NCBI RefSeq assembly: GCF_003846445.2
Contig: NZ_CP030139.2
Coordinates: 2,593,501 to 2,657,500 of the forward strand
DNA: 64,000 nucleotides
Origin: Synechococcus elongatus PCC 11801
Lineage (GTDB): Bacteria; Cyanobacteriota; Cyanobacteriia; Synechococcales; Synechococcaceae
Direction of reading: 5' to 3'
Shown here: positions 8,429 to 17,182 of the stretch, one piece after another
How positions within the stretch are numbered: the first letter of the stretch is position 1
Layout of the letters: each line of letters begins with the position of its first letter
The notes under the pieces: model-generated
What the model saw: only the letters and a program-made list of their open reading frames with translations
The model's database searches: none
Told to the model about the DNA's origin: nothing
Position numbers and translations under genes: made by a program

Positions 8429-10112
8429 GTCCCTTCAGTCGACGATCGCGCAGTTGTTTACCCCTACTCAACGGGTACGCTGGGTGGCGCTACTGACCGC
8501 GATTGCCGGCATCTTCAATCTGCTGATTGCCGTCTCGCCGCAGATCTCGGCGCGATCGCGGTTGTTGGAACGGCTGACGGCTCTGACCGTGGAAACTCAG
8601 GGGCGGATCGCTGCAGCAGTGATCGGCTTTATCCTGCTGACTTTAGCGGGACAACTGCTGCGCCACAAGCGAGTGGCGTGGCTGTTGACGGTGCTACTGC
8701 TGGGTCTGTCCTTAGCCCTAAAAGGGATGCGATCGCACCATCCACTGGTGGCGATTCTCGATGGTGTCTTGCTGGGGTTTTTGCTCGTTGACCATCGGCA
8801 CTACACAGCGCGATCGGATGCGCCCTCGCGGGTGCGAGCGGTGCGGGTTCTACTGGGGGCGCTGCTGTTTAGCTTGGCCTACGGTACTTTGGGTCTCTTT
8901 TGGCTCGATCACCACTATGCTCGCGATTTTGATTTGCTGACTGCTCTGCAGCAGGTGTTGCAGCTGTTCTTTAGCTGGGATGTCAGCAGCACCCTGCCCC
9001 AAACACGTTTTGGACGCCTGTTTGCTGAATCAATCTACAGTGTCAGTCTGCTAACGCTCGGCTATGCCTTTTTGCTGTTGCTGCAACCCGTTTGGCAACC
9101 GCCTGCTACTGCTGCAGAGCGAAAACGAGCGATCGCGATCGTGCGTGCACACGGGCACACATCTCTGGCCAAGCTGACGCTGCTGGATGACAAGTCTTAC
9201 TGCTTTAGCCCCAGCGGCGAAAGTCTTGTGGCTTTTGTGCAACGGGGCCGTGGGGCGATCGCCCTCGGGGATCCAATCGGGCCAGCCCGCGATCGCGAGG
9301 CCATGATTCAGCAGTTTTTGCGCGAATGTCGCCAGAACGACTGGTTACCGGCCTTTTATCAGGTGCTCCCCGATGACTTACCGCTCTACCAGCGTCAAGG
9401 CTTAGCCGCGGTGCAAATTGGTCAGGAAGCGGTCATTCCACTGCGAGACTTTACCCTACAGGGCAAGCGGGGACGGGGCTTTCGCAGCACTCTCAGTCGC
9501 CTAGAACGGGTGGGCTATCGCTTTGAAGTGATTCCAGCCGCAGAAACATCGCCCTTGCTACCCGAGTTGCGCCTTGTCAGCGATGCCTGGCTGAAGCGAA
9601 TGAAAGGGCCTGAAAAACGCTTTTCAGTGGGCTGGTTCGATCGCGATTACCTCACCAGTGGCAGCATTGCTGTGGTGCGATCGCAGGATGGTCAAATCCA
9701 GGCCTTTGCCAACTGGGTCGAGGAATTTCAGCGTAATGAACTCACGCTTGATTTGATTCGCTTTTTACCGCAAGCCGAAAGCGGCACGATGGAATTTTTG
9801 CTGGTCAATACGATTTTGTCAGCTAAGGATCGTGGCTTCGATAGCTTTAGTTTGGGTTTGTCAGCACTGTCTGGCCTCGATCAACTCGACCAACCGACTC
9901 AGGTGGAGCAGGGCCTAGATTACCTCTATCGCCACCTCGATCGCTTCTATCGTTTTCAAGGGCTTCACAGCTTTAAAGAGAAGTTCCATCCCGACTGGCA
10001 ACCGCGCTACTTGGTCTATCCCAATTTGGCGTCACTTCCCAATCTCGTAGTTGCTTTGATTCGGGCTGACTCCGGTGATCGCTGGCTCGATTATTTCCGC
10101 CCTAACGATTGA
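8403..10112 (+). CDS. MprF-like membrane protein with DUF2156 (aminoacyltransferase-like) domain
   Basis: 569 residues. About six N-terminal membrane segments (to roughly residue 235) are followed by a cytoplasmic GNAT-fold DUF2156 domain as in phosphatidylglycerol lysyltransferases (MprF). Visible landmarks are SLVAFVQRGRGAIALGDPIGP, a central PLRDFTLQGKRGRGFRSTLSR segment, and the end HSFKEKFHPDWQPRYLVYP. By family it could transfer an aminoacyl group to a lipid head group, but the first flippase half of classic MprF is shortened, so activity is inferred. The start at 8403 lies inside the end of the AI-2E gene; a GTG at 8412 is an alternative. Confidence 0.85.
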   Translation: MTIVWSPIKSLQSTIAQLFTPTQRVRWVALLTAIAGIFNLLIAVSPQISARSRLLERLTALTVETQGRIAAAVIGFILLTLAGQLLRHKRVAWLLTVLLLGLSLALKGMRSHHPLVAILDGVLLGFLLVDHRHYTARSDAPSRVRAVRVLLGALLFSLAYGTLGLFWLDHHYARDFDLLTALQQVLQLFFSWDVSSTLPQTRFGRLFAESIYSVSLLTLGYAFLLLLQPVWQPPATAAERKRAIAIVRAHGHTSLAKLTLLDDKSYCFSPSGESLVAFVQRGRGAIALGDPIGPARDREAMIQQFLRECRQNDWLPAFYQVLPDDLPLYQRQGLAAVQIGQEAVIPLRDFTLQGKRGRGFRSTLSRLERVGYRFEVIPAAETSPLLPELRLVSDAWLKRMKGPEKRFSVGWFDRDYLTSGSIAVVRSQDGQIQAFANWVEEFQRNELTLDLIRFLPQAESGTMEFLLVNTILSAKDRGFDSFSLGLSALSGLDQLDQPTQVEQGLDYLYRHLDRFYRFQGLHSFKEKFHPDWQPRYLVYPNLASLPNLVVALIRADSGDRWLDYFRPND

Positions 10113-10122
10113 TAAATCTGCG

Positions 10123-10155
10123 GAAACCTTCAACGACGCACTGCTTAAAGGTTTC
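10123..10155. terminator. Shared hairpin between convergent genes
   Basis: GAAACCTT and AAGGTTTC (8 bp) flank a 17-base loop in the gap between the DUF2156 gene (+) and the NlpC/P60 gene (-). It could end both transcripts. The long loop and missing U-run keep confidence low. Confidence 0.4.
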
Positions 10156-10172
10156 TCTAAGCAGCTCAGTCA

Positions 10173-10907
10173 TCAACTTGGCAGCCACTCAGAAAAATGA
10201 TCGCAACCCCCTTGGTAACTGCGGGTGATCCGGCCTGCACCGCGTAACTGGCGCCAATAGCGATCGCTGACCGCATCAGCACTTGGGTCAAGCCAGTCAA
10301 TCCCGATGCCATTGCGCCCAATTTCGCGCCCTGAACTATGGAGATAAGCGCGATCGCCCAAATACAGCGCTACATGGGTACAACGATCGGGTCGGCCAAA
10401 GAAGATGAGATCGCCTGGTTCTGCGGCTTCCCAACTGGGTAATGACTCGCAGAATTGTTCCTGTTGCCAAGCATCGCGCGGTAGCCAAATTCCCTGTGCA
10501 GCAAAAGCAGCTTGCACCAATCCCGAACAATCATAATCAGGCCCTAGGCAACCACCCCAAAGGTAGATATTCAGTTGAGCTGCAGCTGCTTGGGCAAAAG
10601 CGATTGCATCTGGAATGACGGCCTCAATTGCGGTGCGATCGTGTTGGCTGGGTCGATAAATACTGTTGGACGGTTGAAAGTGTTGGCAATCACTGACTGG
10701 AATCCAACCCGGATAGTCATCTTCGGCTAGGCGCACCAGCCAAGCCTGATCCTGCTGCTCCAAAATTCGCAACTGTCGACCCGCTGCCGCTTGCGTGGCT
10801 AGGCGATCGCAGACCGGGGAATCAAACAAATTCAGGTCAGCGGTAATCTGCCAGTGAGTTAGCACCGGCAATTCGGTAGACTCGAGGCTTCTGGGTGGAA
10901 GGTTCAC
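10173..10907 (-). CDS. SH3-NlpC/P60 cell-wall peptidase
   Basis: An N-terminal bacterial SH3-like domain (DLNLFDSPVCDRLATQAAAGR to YPGWIPVSD) is followed by an NlpC/P60 papain-like domain: the nucleophile in DYDCSGLVQAAF, a His in RCTHVALYLGD and a third polar residue in YLHSSGR. Close relatives, such as the Anabaena enzyme of about 234 residues, cleave gamma-D-Glu-diaminopimelate bonds in wall peptides. No signal peptide is seen, so it may act on recycled peptides. The frame runs open to 11126, but that overlaps the next gene deeply. I chose GTG at 10907 (244 aa); TTG at 10871 (232 aa) is equally possible. Confidence 0.88.
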   Translation of the reverse strand: MNLPPRSLESTELPVLTHWQITADLNLFDSPVCDRLATQAAAGRQLRILEQQDQAWLVRLAEDDYPGWIPVSDCQHFQPSNSIYRPSQHDRTAIEAVIPDAIAFAQAAAAQLNIYLWGGCLGPDYDCSGLVQAAFAAQGIWLPRDAWQQEQFCESLPSWEAAEPGDLIFFGRPDRCTHVALYLGDRAYLHSSGREIGRNGIGIDWLDPSADAVSDRYWRQLRGAGRITRSYQGGCDHFSEWLPS

Positions 10908-10909
10908 CA

Positions 10910-11845
10910 ATGCTGTTCTTTGAAACGGATGCCACGCTGGCTCGCTGGGGCGAGGACGTGCTTGCCGCCACCTGGGCAGAGTTTCCACAGTTGGCACGCA
11001 ACCAATTAGCGCTGACTTGGATTGTCTACGACGATCCGGTTCCTGTGAATACGGGTGGTGCGATCGCCCCCCAAAGTTTTTGGTCGCTACCGATTCGAGG
11101 CTTCCACTATCGCGGCGATGAAGCAATTTATCCCGCTAGCATCGTCAAGCTCTTTTATCTAGTGGCAGCACTGGAGTGGCTCCAGCAGGGCATGATTCAG
11201 CCCAGTGCGGAACTCGATCGCGCCCTGCGCGACATGATCGTTGATTCCAGCAACGATGCGACAGGCTACATTGTCGATTTACTGAGCGGCACCACCAGCG
11301 GCCCCGAATTGGGCGAAGGGCCATTCAAGACTTGGCAATTCCAACGCAACATCGTCAATCGCTATTACCAGTCGTTGATGTGGCCGGAATTGCAGCCCAT
11401 TAACGTCAATCAAAAAACCTGGGGTGATGGCCCCTATGGTCGGGAGCGAGCTTTCTATGGCCCCGAGTTTGAGAACCGCAATAAGCTGACAACCAATGCG
11501 ACGGCGCGGTTACTGCATGCGATCGCGGGTGGGGTTGCCGTTTCGCCTTCCGCCTCACAGCGCATAATGAATCTGCTAAATCGACCTTTCGATCCGCGAT
11601 CGCTGGCAGATGATCCTGAAAACCAAGTCGCAGGTTTTCTCGGACAGGACTTGCCCCAAGGCAGTCAACTCTGGTCCAAAGCGGGTTGGATGAGCCGGGT
11701 TCGCCACGATGCTGCTTATCTAGAAATTCCAGGTCTGCCGCCGCATCTTTTGGTGGTGTTCACCGAAGGCAAAGAGCACGCCAATAACGAAGCAGTTCTG
11801 CCCTTTATTGCTCAGCAAGTTCGCCAGCAGATCCAGCCAGCCTAG
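10910..11845 (+). CDS. Serine beta-lactamase-like hydrolase
   Basis: 311 residues from ATG 10910, which has GGAAGG seven bases upstream; an in-frame GTG at 10895 lacks this support. Serine beta-lactamase/PBP-fold motifs are present: S77-x-x-K80 (PASIVK), SSN at 113-115 in place of SDN, and a KAG box (LWSKAGW) in place of KTG. There is no evident signal peptide. It is probably a class A-like serine hydrolase acting on peptidoglycan-type substrates or an unknown amide; antibiotic hydrolysis is not shown. It is head to head with the NlpC/P60 gene, which also suggests a wall-related role. Confidence 0.85.
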   Translation: MLFFETDATLARWGEDVLAATWAEFPQLARNQLALTWIVYDDPVPVNTGGAIAPQSFWSLPIRGFHYRGDEAIYPASIVKLFYLVAALEWLQQGMIQPSAELDRALRDMIVDSSNDATGYIVDLLSGTTSGPELGEGPFKTWQFQRNIVNRYYQSLMWPELQPINVNQKTWGDGPYGRERAFYGPEFENRNKLTTNATARLLHAIAGGVAVSPSASQRIMNLLNRPFDPRSLADDPENQVAGFLGQDLPQGSQLWSKAGWMSRVRHDAAYLEIPGLPPHLLVVFTEGKEHANNEAVLPFIAQQVRQQIQPA

Positions 11846-11987
11846 GGTTGGAGTCTGACCAAAGTCAGATCGGGCAAAGTTTCAGCCACCTGACTACTAT
11901 TGAGGTGATCCGCTCGTTCAATTCCGGCCGGATCCTATAACTGATGGAGGACAACGATGCATATCAGTCCTTACAGGAGGTGCAAAT

Positions 11988-12212
11988 ATGGTGCAGCCAA
12001 CCATTCTCGAAAAACTCGAACAACTCCCAGAATCTCTCCAAGTCGAGGTCTTGCATTACATTGAGTTTTTGACTGATCGATATTCTAAAGAAACGATTGC
12101 TGCAGATGAACCACGCAAGAAACGTGGGGGGCTAGGGATTCTCAAAGGTCAGATTTGGATGTCAGATGACTTTGATGAGCCCCTAGAAGAAATGAAGGAG
12201 TATATGGAGTGA
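11988..12212 (+). CDS. Antitoxin of a PIN toxin pair (DUF2281-like)
   Basis: 74 residues with a perfect Shine-Dalgarno sequence (AGGAGG at 11975-11980, seven bases before ATG). The N-terminal helical segment (LEKLEQLPESLQVEVLHYIEFL) is typical of DUF2281/VapB-like antitoxins, followed by a flexible basic linker (EPRKKRGGLGILKG) and an acidic C-terminus that would thread into the toxin. Its stop overlaps the toxin start (GTGA). It probably autoregulates the pair. Confidence 0.85.
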   Translation: MVQPTILEKLEQLPESLQVEVLHYIEFLTDRYSKETIAADEPRKKRGGLGILKGQIWMSDDFDEPLEEMKEYME

Positions 12213-12604
12213 TACAACTCCTGATTGATACGCACATCTTGGTTTGGTATCTGCAGGCTGATCACCATTTAGATGCTAAGACAGCTGAGCTGCTGGAAGA
12301 TACACGATATGACTTGAATGTCAGTATCGTCAGCATCTGGGAAATGGCTATCAAAAGTGGCCTAGGAAAACTAAGTCTAACGATCGAGTTTAAAGACTTG
12401 AAAGACTTGCTGGGACGCCTCTCGATTGCCGTGCTTCCAGTTGAGTTTGAAGATATTCATGAATACTTGAACTTGCCATTCTTTAATGATCATCGAGATC
12501 CATTCGATCGCATGTTAATTGCACAGTCCATGCGGCGATCGCTGAGGATTGTCAGTAATGACTCATCTTTTGATTTGTATAACGTCGATCGAATTTGGAT
12601 ATAG
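12209..12604 (+). CDS. PIN-domain toxin (VapC-like ribonuclease)
   Basis: 131 residues, GTG start overlapping the antitoxin stop. The acidic metal-binding set of PIN nucleases is complete: D7 (LLIDTH), E45 (SIWEMAIK), D97 and D100 (HRDPFDRML), and N117/D118 near the end. The IWEMAIK and HRDPFDRMLIAQ wording is that of the PIN subgroup paired with Phd or DUF2281 antitoxins. It should cleave RNA when freed from the antitoxin; the target is unknown. Confidence 0.92.
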   Translation: MIQLLIDTHILVWYLQADHHLDAKTAELLEDTRYDLNVSIVSIWEMAIKSGLGKLSLTIEFKDLKDLLGRLSIAVLPVEFEDIHEYLNLPFFNDHRDPFDRMLIAQSMRRSLRIVSNDSSFDLYNVDRIWI

Positions 12605-12688
12605 GTCAATAGCGGTAGACGCTGACTTGGCTGATCTTCTCAAAGAGAGTCTATAGTCGAGCCAGCGTCTTGCAGTAGCTTGTTGGAC

Positions 12689-13735
12689 TTAACCTGCAGC
12701 AACAGGATTGAGAGCTGCTTGCAGGGCCTCTGCGTTGAGATCTTCGCCAATGAAAACCAGCTGGCTACGGCGCTCCGCTGGCGATCGCCAAGGACGGTCA
12801 TAGAACCAGTCGAAGCGGGGGCCGACACCCTGAAAAACAAGGCGCATCGATTTGCCCGGAACGGCCAGAAAACCCTTAACGCGATAGAGCGTTTGGGATT
12901 GCTGTAAGGCTTGCAGCCGCTCTACCAAAGCTTCCGGCTGCCATTCTGAATCCAGACTTAAATGGACAGCTGCGATCGCATCATCATGATCGTGCTCTTC
13001 CTCGTGATCGTGATGGCTAGGACGCTGTTCTAAGTCATCTTCGACCGCGGCATTGAAGCCCAGCAAAACATTAGGTTCCAGTTGTCCATTGGTCACCGGC
13101 ACAATTGGCACGCCCGATCGCACCTGTGTACTCAGCCAGCGGCGAACGCGATCGCTGTCCTCTTGTGGCAGACAATCAATTTTGCTGAGCAGGACAAGAT
13201 CGGCACAGGCGAGTTGATCTTCAAAGAGTTCTTCGATCGGTGTTTCGTGATCGAGACTGTCATCTGCTTGGCGCTGCTCTTCCAGAGCATCCAAATCTGT
13301 TGCGAATTGACCCGCTGCAACTGCCACAGCATCCACGAGGGTGACAACACCATCGACGGTTGCTCCGGTGCGAATTTCGGGCCAACGAAAGGCTTGAACT
13401 AACGGTTTTGGCAACGCTAGACCGCTGGTTTCAATCAAAATGCAATCGATTTGTTCACGCCGCTGCAACAGTGTTTGCATGGTCGGCAAAAATTCCTCTT
13501 GCACCGTGCAGCACAGGCAACCATTGGCCAGTTCGAGGATATTGCTGTCTGCTGTTTCTTCCTCGTCGCAGACGCCACAACTGCGCAGCAACTCGCCATC
13601 GATGCCGACCTCGCCAAATTCATTGACGAGAACGGCGATCCGGCGACCTTGATTGTTGAGCAGCAGATTGCGGATCAGGGTCGTTTTGCCGGCTCCCAAG
13701 AAACCGGTGATCACCGTCACGGGCAGCTTATGCAT
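12689..13735 (-). CDS. CobW/COG0523 GTPase with His-rich loop
   Basis: About 348 residues from ATG 13735, just before the P-loop (TGFLGAGKTTLIRNLL); the longer open frame adds 64 residues with no similarity. Other motifs are the CxCC metal site (NGCLCCTV), ETSG, and SKID for guanine binding. A His/Asp-rich stretch (SHHDHEEEHDHDD) sits between the GTPase and the C-terminal CobW_C domain. COG0523 proteins deliver metals, either zinc under low-zinc stress or cobalt for cobalamin. The His-rich loop fits zinc or cobalt handling; no B12 genes are nearby. Confidence 0.88.
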   Translation of the reverse strand: MHKLPVTVITGFLGAGKTTLIRNLLLNNQGRRIAVLVNEFGEVGIDGELLRSCGVCDEEETADSNILELANGCLCCTVQEEFLPTMQTLLQRREQIDCILIETSGLALPKPLVQAFRWPEIRTGATVDGVVTLVDAVAVAAGQFATDLDALEEQRQADDSLDHETPIEELFEDQLACADLVLLSKIDCLPQEDSDRVRRWLSTQVRSGVPIVPVTNGQLEPNVLLGFNAAVEDDLEQRPSHHDHEEEHDHDDAIAAVHLSLDSEWQPEALVERLQALQQSQTLYRVKGFLAVPGKSMRLVFQGVGPRFDWFYDRPWRSPAERRSQLVFIGEDLNAEALQAALNPVAAG

Positions 13736-13791
13736 CGATCGCTCTCGCAGAAAGACATGCTTGCACCCTAGCCGATCGTGGCGATCGCTCC

Positions 13792-14160
13792 CTAAACCGG
13801 CAGGGCATGGGCTTGCAAATCCGCCAAGCTGACGTAGCGGAGAGCGCTTTTTTCGGTTGATTGCAAAACCACAGGCGGTGCCATGCCTGCCTCGAAGGCT
13901 TCTTGCCAGCGACTGGCACAAAGGCACCAGCGATCGCCAGCTTTTAGTCCGGGGAAGTTGAACTCGGGGCGGGGCGTAATCAGGTCGTTGCCGCGATCGC
14001 GCGAGAACAGCAAAAATTCTTCCGTCATTTCAGCGCAGACGGTGTGGCTGCCGCGGTCCTGGGCATCCGTTTGGCAAAAGCCATTGCGATACCATCCGGT
14101 CATGGGGGCACAGCAACAGACTTCGAGGTCCTGACCGAGGACATTTTGACCTTGACCCAT
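13792..14160 (-). CDS. DUF2237 family protein
   Basis: 122 residues from ATG 14160, which has AGGGAA about eight bases upstream. This is a small conserved family of unknown function, with the hallmark GYYRNGFC-like segment (here GWYRNGFCQT), DRGSHTVCAEMTEEFL and a C-terminal DRWCLCASRWQEA. Several conserved cysteines (CCC near residue 15, then in NGFC, TVC, WCLC) hint at metal binding or redox chemistry, but this is not established. It lies 56 bases upstream of cobW on the same strand, so they may be co-transcribed. Confidence 0.85.
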   Translation of the reverse strand: MGQGQNVLGQDLEVCCCAPMTGWYRNGFCQTDAQDRGSHTVCAEMTEEFLLFSRDRGNDLITPRPEFNFPGLKAGDRWCLCASRWQEAFEAGMAPPVVLQSTEKSALRYVSLADLQAHALPV

Positions 14161-14424
14161 GCTGGAATTCCCTAGAAAACAGCGCCTTTCGATCGTAGCG
14201 ACACCTGGGGCCAGCGACTGAGCACCACCCAAACTGGGGGACAGGTGGTATATTTACTCACGACGGTGTATCGCCGCTCCTAGGCGATCGCGTTTTCGGC
14301 CCTTCAACCTCTTCCCCGCCGAAACGACGAGAGGACTCTAGTGATTGTCCTTTCTACCTCTCGACTGTCCCTCAGGTTGCTTGTTCGCAAGCCCTGGTGG
14401 TGTGAAGAGTTCAATTCCTGATTC

Positions 14425-14757
14425 TTGAAACAATTCATCTTTGCGGGTTCCGCAGCGATCGCGCTGTTGGCCCAAATGCCTGCCATGGCTGCCGAAGTCT
14501 GGGCAACGGTTTACCATTCGTCCTACCACAACGGTCGTACGGCGAGTGGTGAGCGCTTTGACTACTACGGCTACACCGCAGCCAGTGCGCGCTATCCCTT
14601 GGGCACACAGCTACAGGTCAGTCGCGGTGGTCGCAGTGTGACGGTGCGCGTCAACGATCGCTGCCGTTGTGATCTCGATTTGGCCTACGGTGCCATGCGC
14701 GATTTGGGTGGCCACAGCAACTGGAGCGGTCCGGTAACGGTGCGCGTCCTCCGCTAG
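14425..14757 (+). CDS. Secreted RlpA-like double-psi beta-barrel protein
   Basis: 110 residues from a TTG start. A signal peptide (MKQFIFAGSAAIALLAQMPA then MAAE) probably is cut after AMA. The mature part of about 87 residues is a minimal double-psi barrel: ATVYHSSYHNGRTASGE, ARYPLGTQLQV, VRVNDRCRCDLDLAYGAMRDLG. RlpA relatives are lytic transglycosylases or glycan-binding proteins; the catalytic Asp and His (VNDR; SYHNG) are visible. The SPOR domain of enterobacterial RlpA is absent. Confidence 0.85.
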   Translation: MKQFIFAGSAAIALLAQMPAMAAEVWATVYHSSYHNGRTASGERFDYYGYTAASARYPLGTQLQVSRGGRSVTVRVNDRCRCDLDLAYGAMRDLGGHSNWSGPVTVRVLR

Positions 14758-14850
14758 GAACCGAGATTTCGACTGGATTTAATCGCCCTGAGACCTTCAG
14801 AGGCTGCGGTTTGCGGTTTCAATGGAAAGTGTCTTGCGATCGGCATCTGT

Positions 14851-16239
14851 ATGACTTCGGAGCGCATTGTTGACCTGCTTCGCCACGGCCAACCCGGCCA
14901 GACTGTTGAGGTACGGGGTTGGATTCGCACGGCTCGTCAACTGAAGGAATTTACCTTCGTTGAGGTCAACGATGGCTCCTGTCTTAAGGGCATCCAAGTC
15001 GTCCTAGGACAGGATTTGGCGGACTACGAGGCGATCGCTAAGCAGCTGGACACCGGCGCGGCGATCGCGATCGCGGGCAGCTTAGTCGAGTCGCCAGCCA
15101 AAGGGCAGCGGGTCGAACTACAAGCAGCCACGGTTGAAATCGTTGGTGGTGCTGACCCCGAACAGTATCCGCTCCAGAAAAAACGCCACTCCTTTGAATT
15201 TCTGCGCACGATCGCCCATCTTCGGCCTCGTACCAATTCGATCGGGGCGGTGATGCGGGTGCGCAATGCGGCAGCAACTGCCATTCACGACTTCTTTCAA
15301 GAGCGGGGCTTCCTCTGGGTGCACACGCCGATCATTACGGCGAGTGATTGCGAGGGCGCCGGTGAACTGTTCACGGTCACTAACCTCAATTTAGAAAAGC
15401 TGGCGCAATCCCAAAAAGCACCGGATTTTGAGCAGGACTTTTTTGGCAAACGTGCCTATCTAACGGTCAGCGGCCAGCTCGAAGCGGAAATCATGGCGCT
15501 GGCGTTCAGCAACGTCTACACCTTTGGCCCCACCTTCCGCGCTGAAAACTCCAACACCTCCCGTCACTTGGCGGAATTTTGGATGGTCGAGCCGGAGATG
15601 GCTTTTTGCGATCTCGGCGGTGACATGGACTTGGCCGAAGCCTTCTTGAAATTCGTCTTCCAGCGAGTCAGCGATCGCTGCAGCGAAGATCTGGAATTTT
15701 TCAATCAGCGCATTGATTCCGAAGTCCTCAATCGCGTTGAAACAATCCTAAGCAACGACTTCGAGCGGGTCAGCTACACCGATGCGATCGCCCTGCTCGA
15801 AAAAGCCGATCGCAGTTTTGACTATCCGGTGGCCTGGGGTATCGACCTCCAGTCAGAGCACGAGCGCTACCTTGCTGAGGAGCATTTCCGTAAGCCGTTG
15901 ATTGTCTACGACTATCCGCGCGAAATTAAAGCCTTTTATATGAGGCTCAACGATGATCAAAAAACCGTTGCCGCAATGGACGTGCTGGCACCGGGCATCG
16001 GTGAAATTATCGGTGGCTCCCAACGGGAAGAACGGCTCGATGTTCTGAAACAGCGCCTTGCCGAAGCGAATCTGCCCGAGGAGAACTACTGGTGGTACTT
16101 AGATCTACGGCGCTACGGCAGTGTCCCCCATGCTGGGTTTGGCCTAGGCTTTGAACGACTGGTGCAATTCATCACGGGCATGGGCAACATCCGCGATGTG
16201 ATTCCCTTCCCGCGCACGCCCCAAAACGCTGAGTTTTAG
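14851..16239 (+). CDS. asnS: Asparaginyl-tRNA synthetase
   Basis: 462 residues, class IIb. The N-terminal OB fold binds the anticodon ([21 protein letters not shown]). Class II motif 2 is [15 protein letters not shown] and motif 3 is [10 protein letters not shown]. It charges tRNA-Asn directly, so the amidotransferase route is not the only source of Asn-tRNA. It converges with the AT-rich membrane-protein pair. Confidence 0.97.
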   Translation: MTSERIVDLLRHGQPGQTVEVRGWIRTARQLKEFTFVEVNDGSCLKGIQVVLGQDLADYEAIAKQLDTGAAIAIAGSLVESPAKGQRVELQAATVEIVGGADPEQYPLQKKRHSFEFLRTIAHLRPRTNSIGAVMRVRNAAATAIHDFFQERGFLWVHTPIITASDCEGAGELFTVTNLNLEKLAQSQKAPDFEQDFFGKRAYLTVSGQLEAEIMALAFSNVYTFGPTFRAENSNTSRHLAEFWMVEPEMAFCDLGGDMDLAEAFLKFVFQRVSDRCSEDLEFFNQRIDSEVLNRVETILSNDFERVSYTDAIALLEKADRSFDYPVAWGIDLQSEHERYLAEEHFRKPLIVYDYPREIKAFYMRLNDDQKTVAAMDVLAPGIGEIIGGSQREERLDVLKQRLAEANLPEENYWWYLDLRRYGSVPHAGFGLGFERLVQFITGMGNIRDVIPFPRTPQNAEF

Positions 16240-16261
16240 GCCGTAGAGTCAGTCCCTATCA

Positions 16262-16299
16262 GCGCTCACAGTTTCTCCACATACCTGAACTGCGAGCGC
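16262..16299. terminator. Long hairpin between asnS and the membrane-protein pair
   Basis: GCGCTCACAGTT and AACTGCGAGCGC form a 12-bp stem with one mismatch and a 14-base loop, midway between convergent genes. It has no U-run on either side but could serve both transcripts. Confidence 0.5.
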
Positions 16300-16320
16300 C
16301 ATGTTACATCTTCAAAAGCC

Positions 16321-16569
16321 TCATAAGTTACTGCGATTACTTTTGATATTCCAATTTTTGTATAGAGCCAAGAAAAAGTAAAAAATGCAGAGGGCAGAGA
16401 AGAAGCTGATTTCAGGCAAACCTCTGTGATCAATAAGGAGTCCGGTCTGAATAAATAGGTCATCTGCCCGGGATCCCGGCAAAAAACTGACATACCATCT
16501 GAGTATTTCTCCAAGAAATTGGAGGATGGCTCCTGTCAAGCCAATTCGTATTGCTATTTTGAGACTCAT
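16321..16569 (-). CDS. Small two-helix membrane protein, unknown
   Basis: 82 residues. Two hydrophobic helices (IAIRIGLTGAILQFLGEILRW; FFSALCIFYFFLALY) are separated by a polar segment and followed by a short basic tail. Its ATG overlaps the stop of the upstream membrane gene (ATGA), which argues that both are real and coupled. I recognise no family. The DNA is AT-rich and lacks HIP1 sites, unlike nearly all neighbours, so it may be acquired. The layout (short N-terminus, GxxGA helix, polar loop, aromatic second helix) loosely matches the first half of the upstream protein. Confidence 0.55.
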   Translation of the reverse strand: MSLKIAIRIGLTGAILQFLGEILRWYVSFLPGSRADDLFIQTGLLIDHRGLPEISFFSALCIFYFFLALYKNWNIKSNRSNL

Positions 16570-16973
16570 TTAACCTCTAAATCCTTGTGAAACAAAAAAC
16601 TATTTTTTTGACTCTTGCCTTCAATTCCAAGAGCAACCAAAAATAGCATTATAAAGGCCGAAGACATTAAAGGTCTAAAGACAGCTACAGGCGAAAAGAA
16701 GAGTTTAACTACTGAACCTATAGCACCTGCAACGATAGCTGCCCTCAAGTTGTCTGACATCCCATTTCTTTTTCCTTGGAGAAAAAGAATCATAAAAAAC
16801 ACTAGAAAGCATAGAGAAGAGACACCACAAAGCAAGTATCTACCATAAGGAAGAATCTGTTCGCTGCTGTATCTGAATACCACAAATAAAGTATCTGAAT
16901 AAACTTGTGATCCAGCCCCAATAACTCCCATCAAGGAAGCAGTTTTCATATTTATTAATCTTGATATGTTCAT
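16566..16973 (-). CDS. Four-helix membrane protein, unknown
   Basis: 135 residues with four probable membrane segments (near 13-33, 47-67, 78-96, 98-118). There are GxxGA/AGAIG small-residue patterns in helices 1 and 3, and a polar C-terminal tail (GKSQKNSFLFHKDLEVK). I do not recognise a family. It is translationally coupled to the 82-residue protein by an ATGA overlap. Base composition is markedly AT-rich. No signal of function; accessory or horizontally acquired status is inferred. Confidence 0.6.
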   Translation of the reverse strand: MNISRLINMKTASLMGVIGAGSQVYSDTLFVVFRYSSEQILPYGRYLLCGVSSLCFLVFFMILFLQGKRNGMSDNLRAAIVAGAIGSVVKLFFSPVAVFRPLMSSAFIMLFLVALGIEGKSQKNSFLFHKDLEVK

Positions 16974-17182
16974 GACTTTAGTCAGCTGGCTTCATAGTAT
17001 TTTACACTGACGCGCTTACTTCGCACTCTAGAGTTTTATGTTAAGCTTTATTTAACCCAGATTGTTCTACTAGTCTGCAGACTTAAATCACTTGCCCTTT
17101 GTACATACCGTACTCGATCACAATGTCGACAGCAGTGAGTGTGCAGTTGGATAGCCTTGCGATCACTGTTGGGATATTGAGC

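Noticed and set aside
14161-14424. Possible riboswitch in the divergent gap before the RlpA-like gene
   Set aside because: Only a short GCTTG-TTCG-CAAGC hairpin is seen; no conserved riboswitch core recognised.
16266-16514. 82-codon frame overlapping the small membrane gene in another phase, seen as a possible frameshift of it
   Set aside because: The in-frame 82-residue protein has two clean hydrophobic helices and an ATGA-coupled start, so no frameshift is needed.
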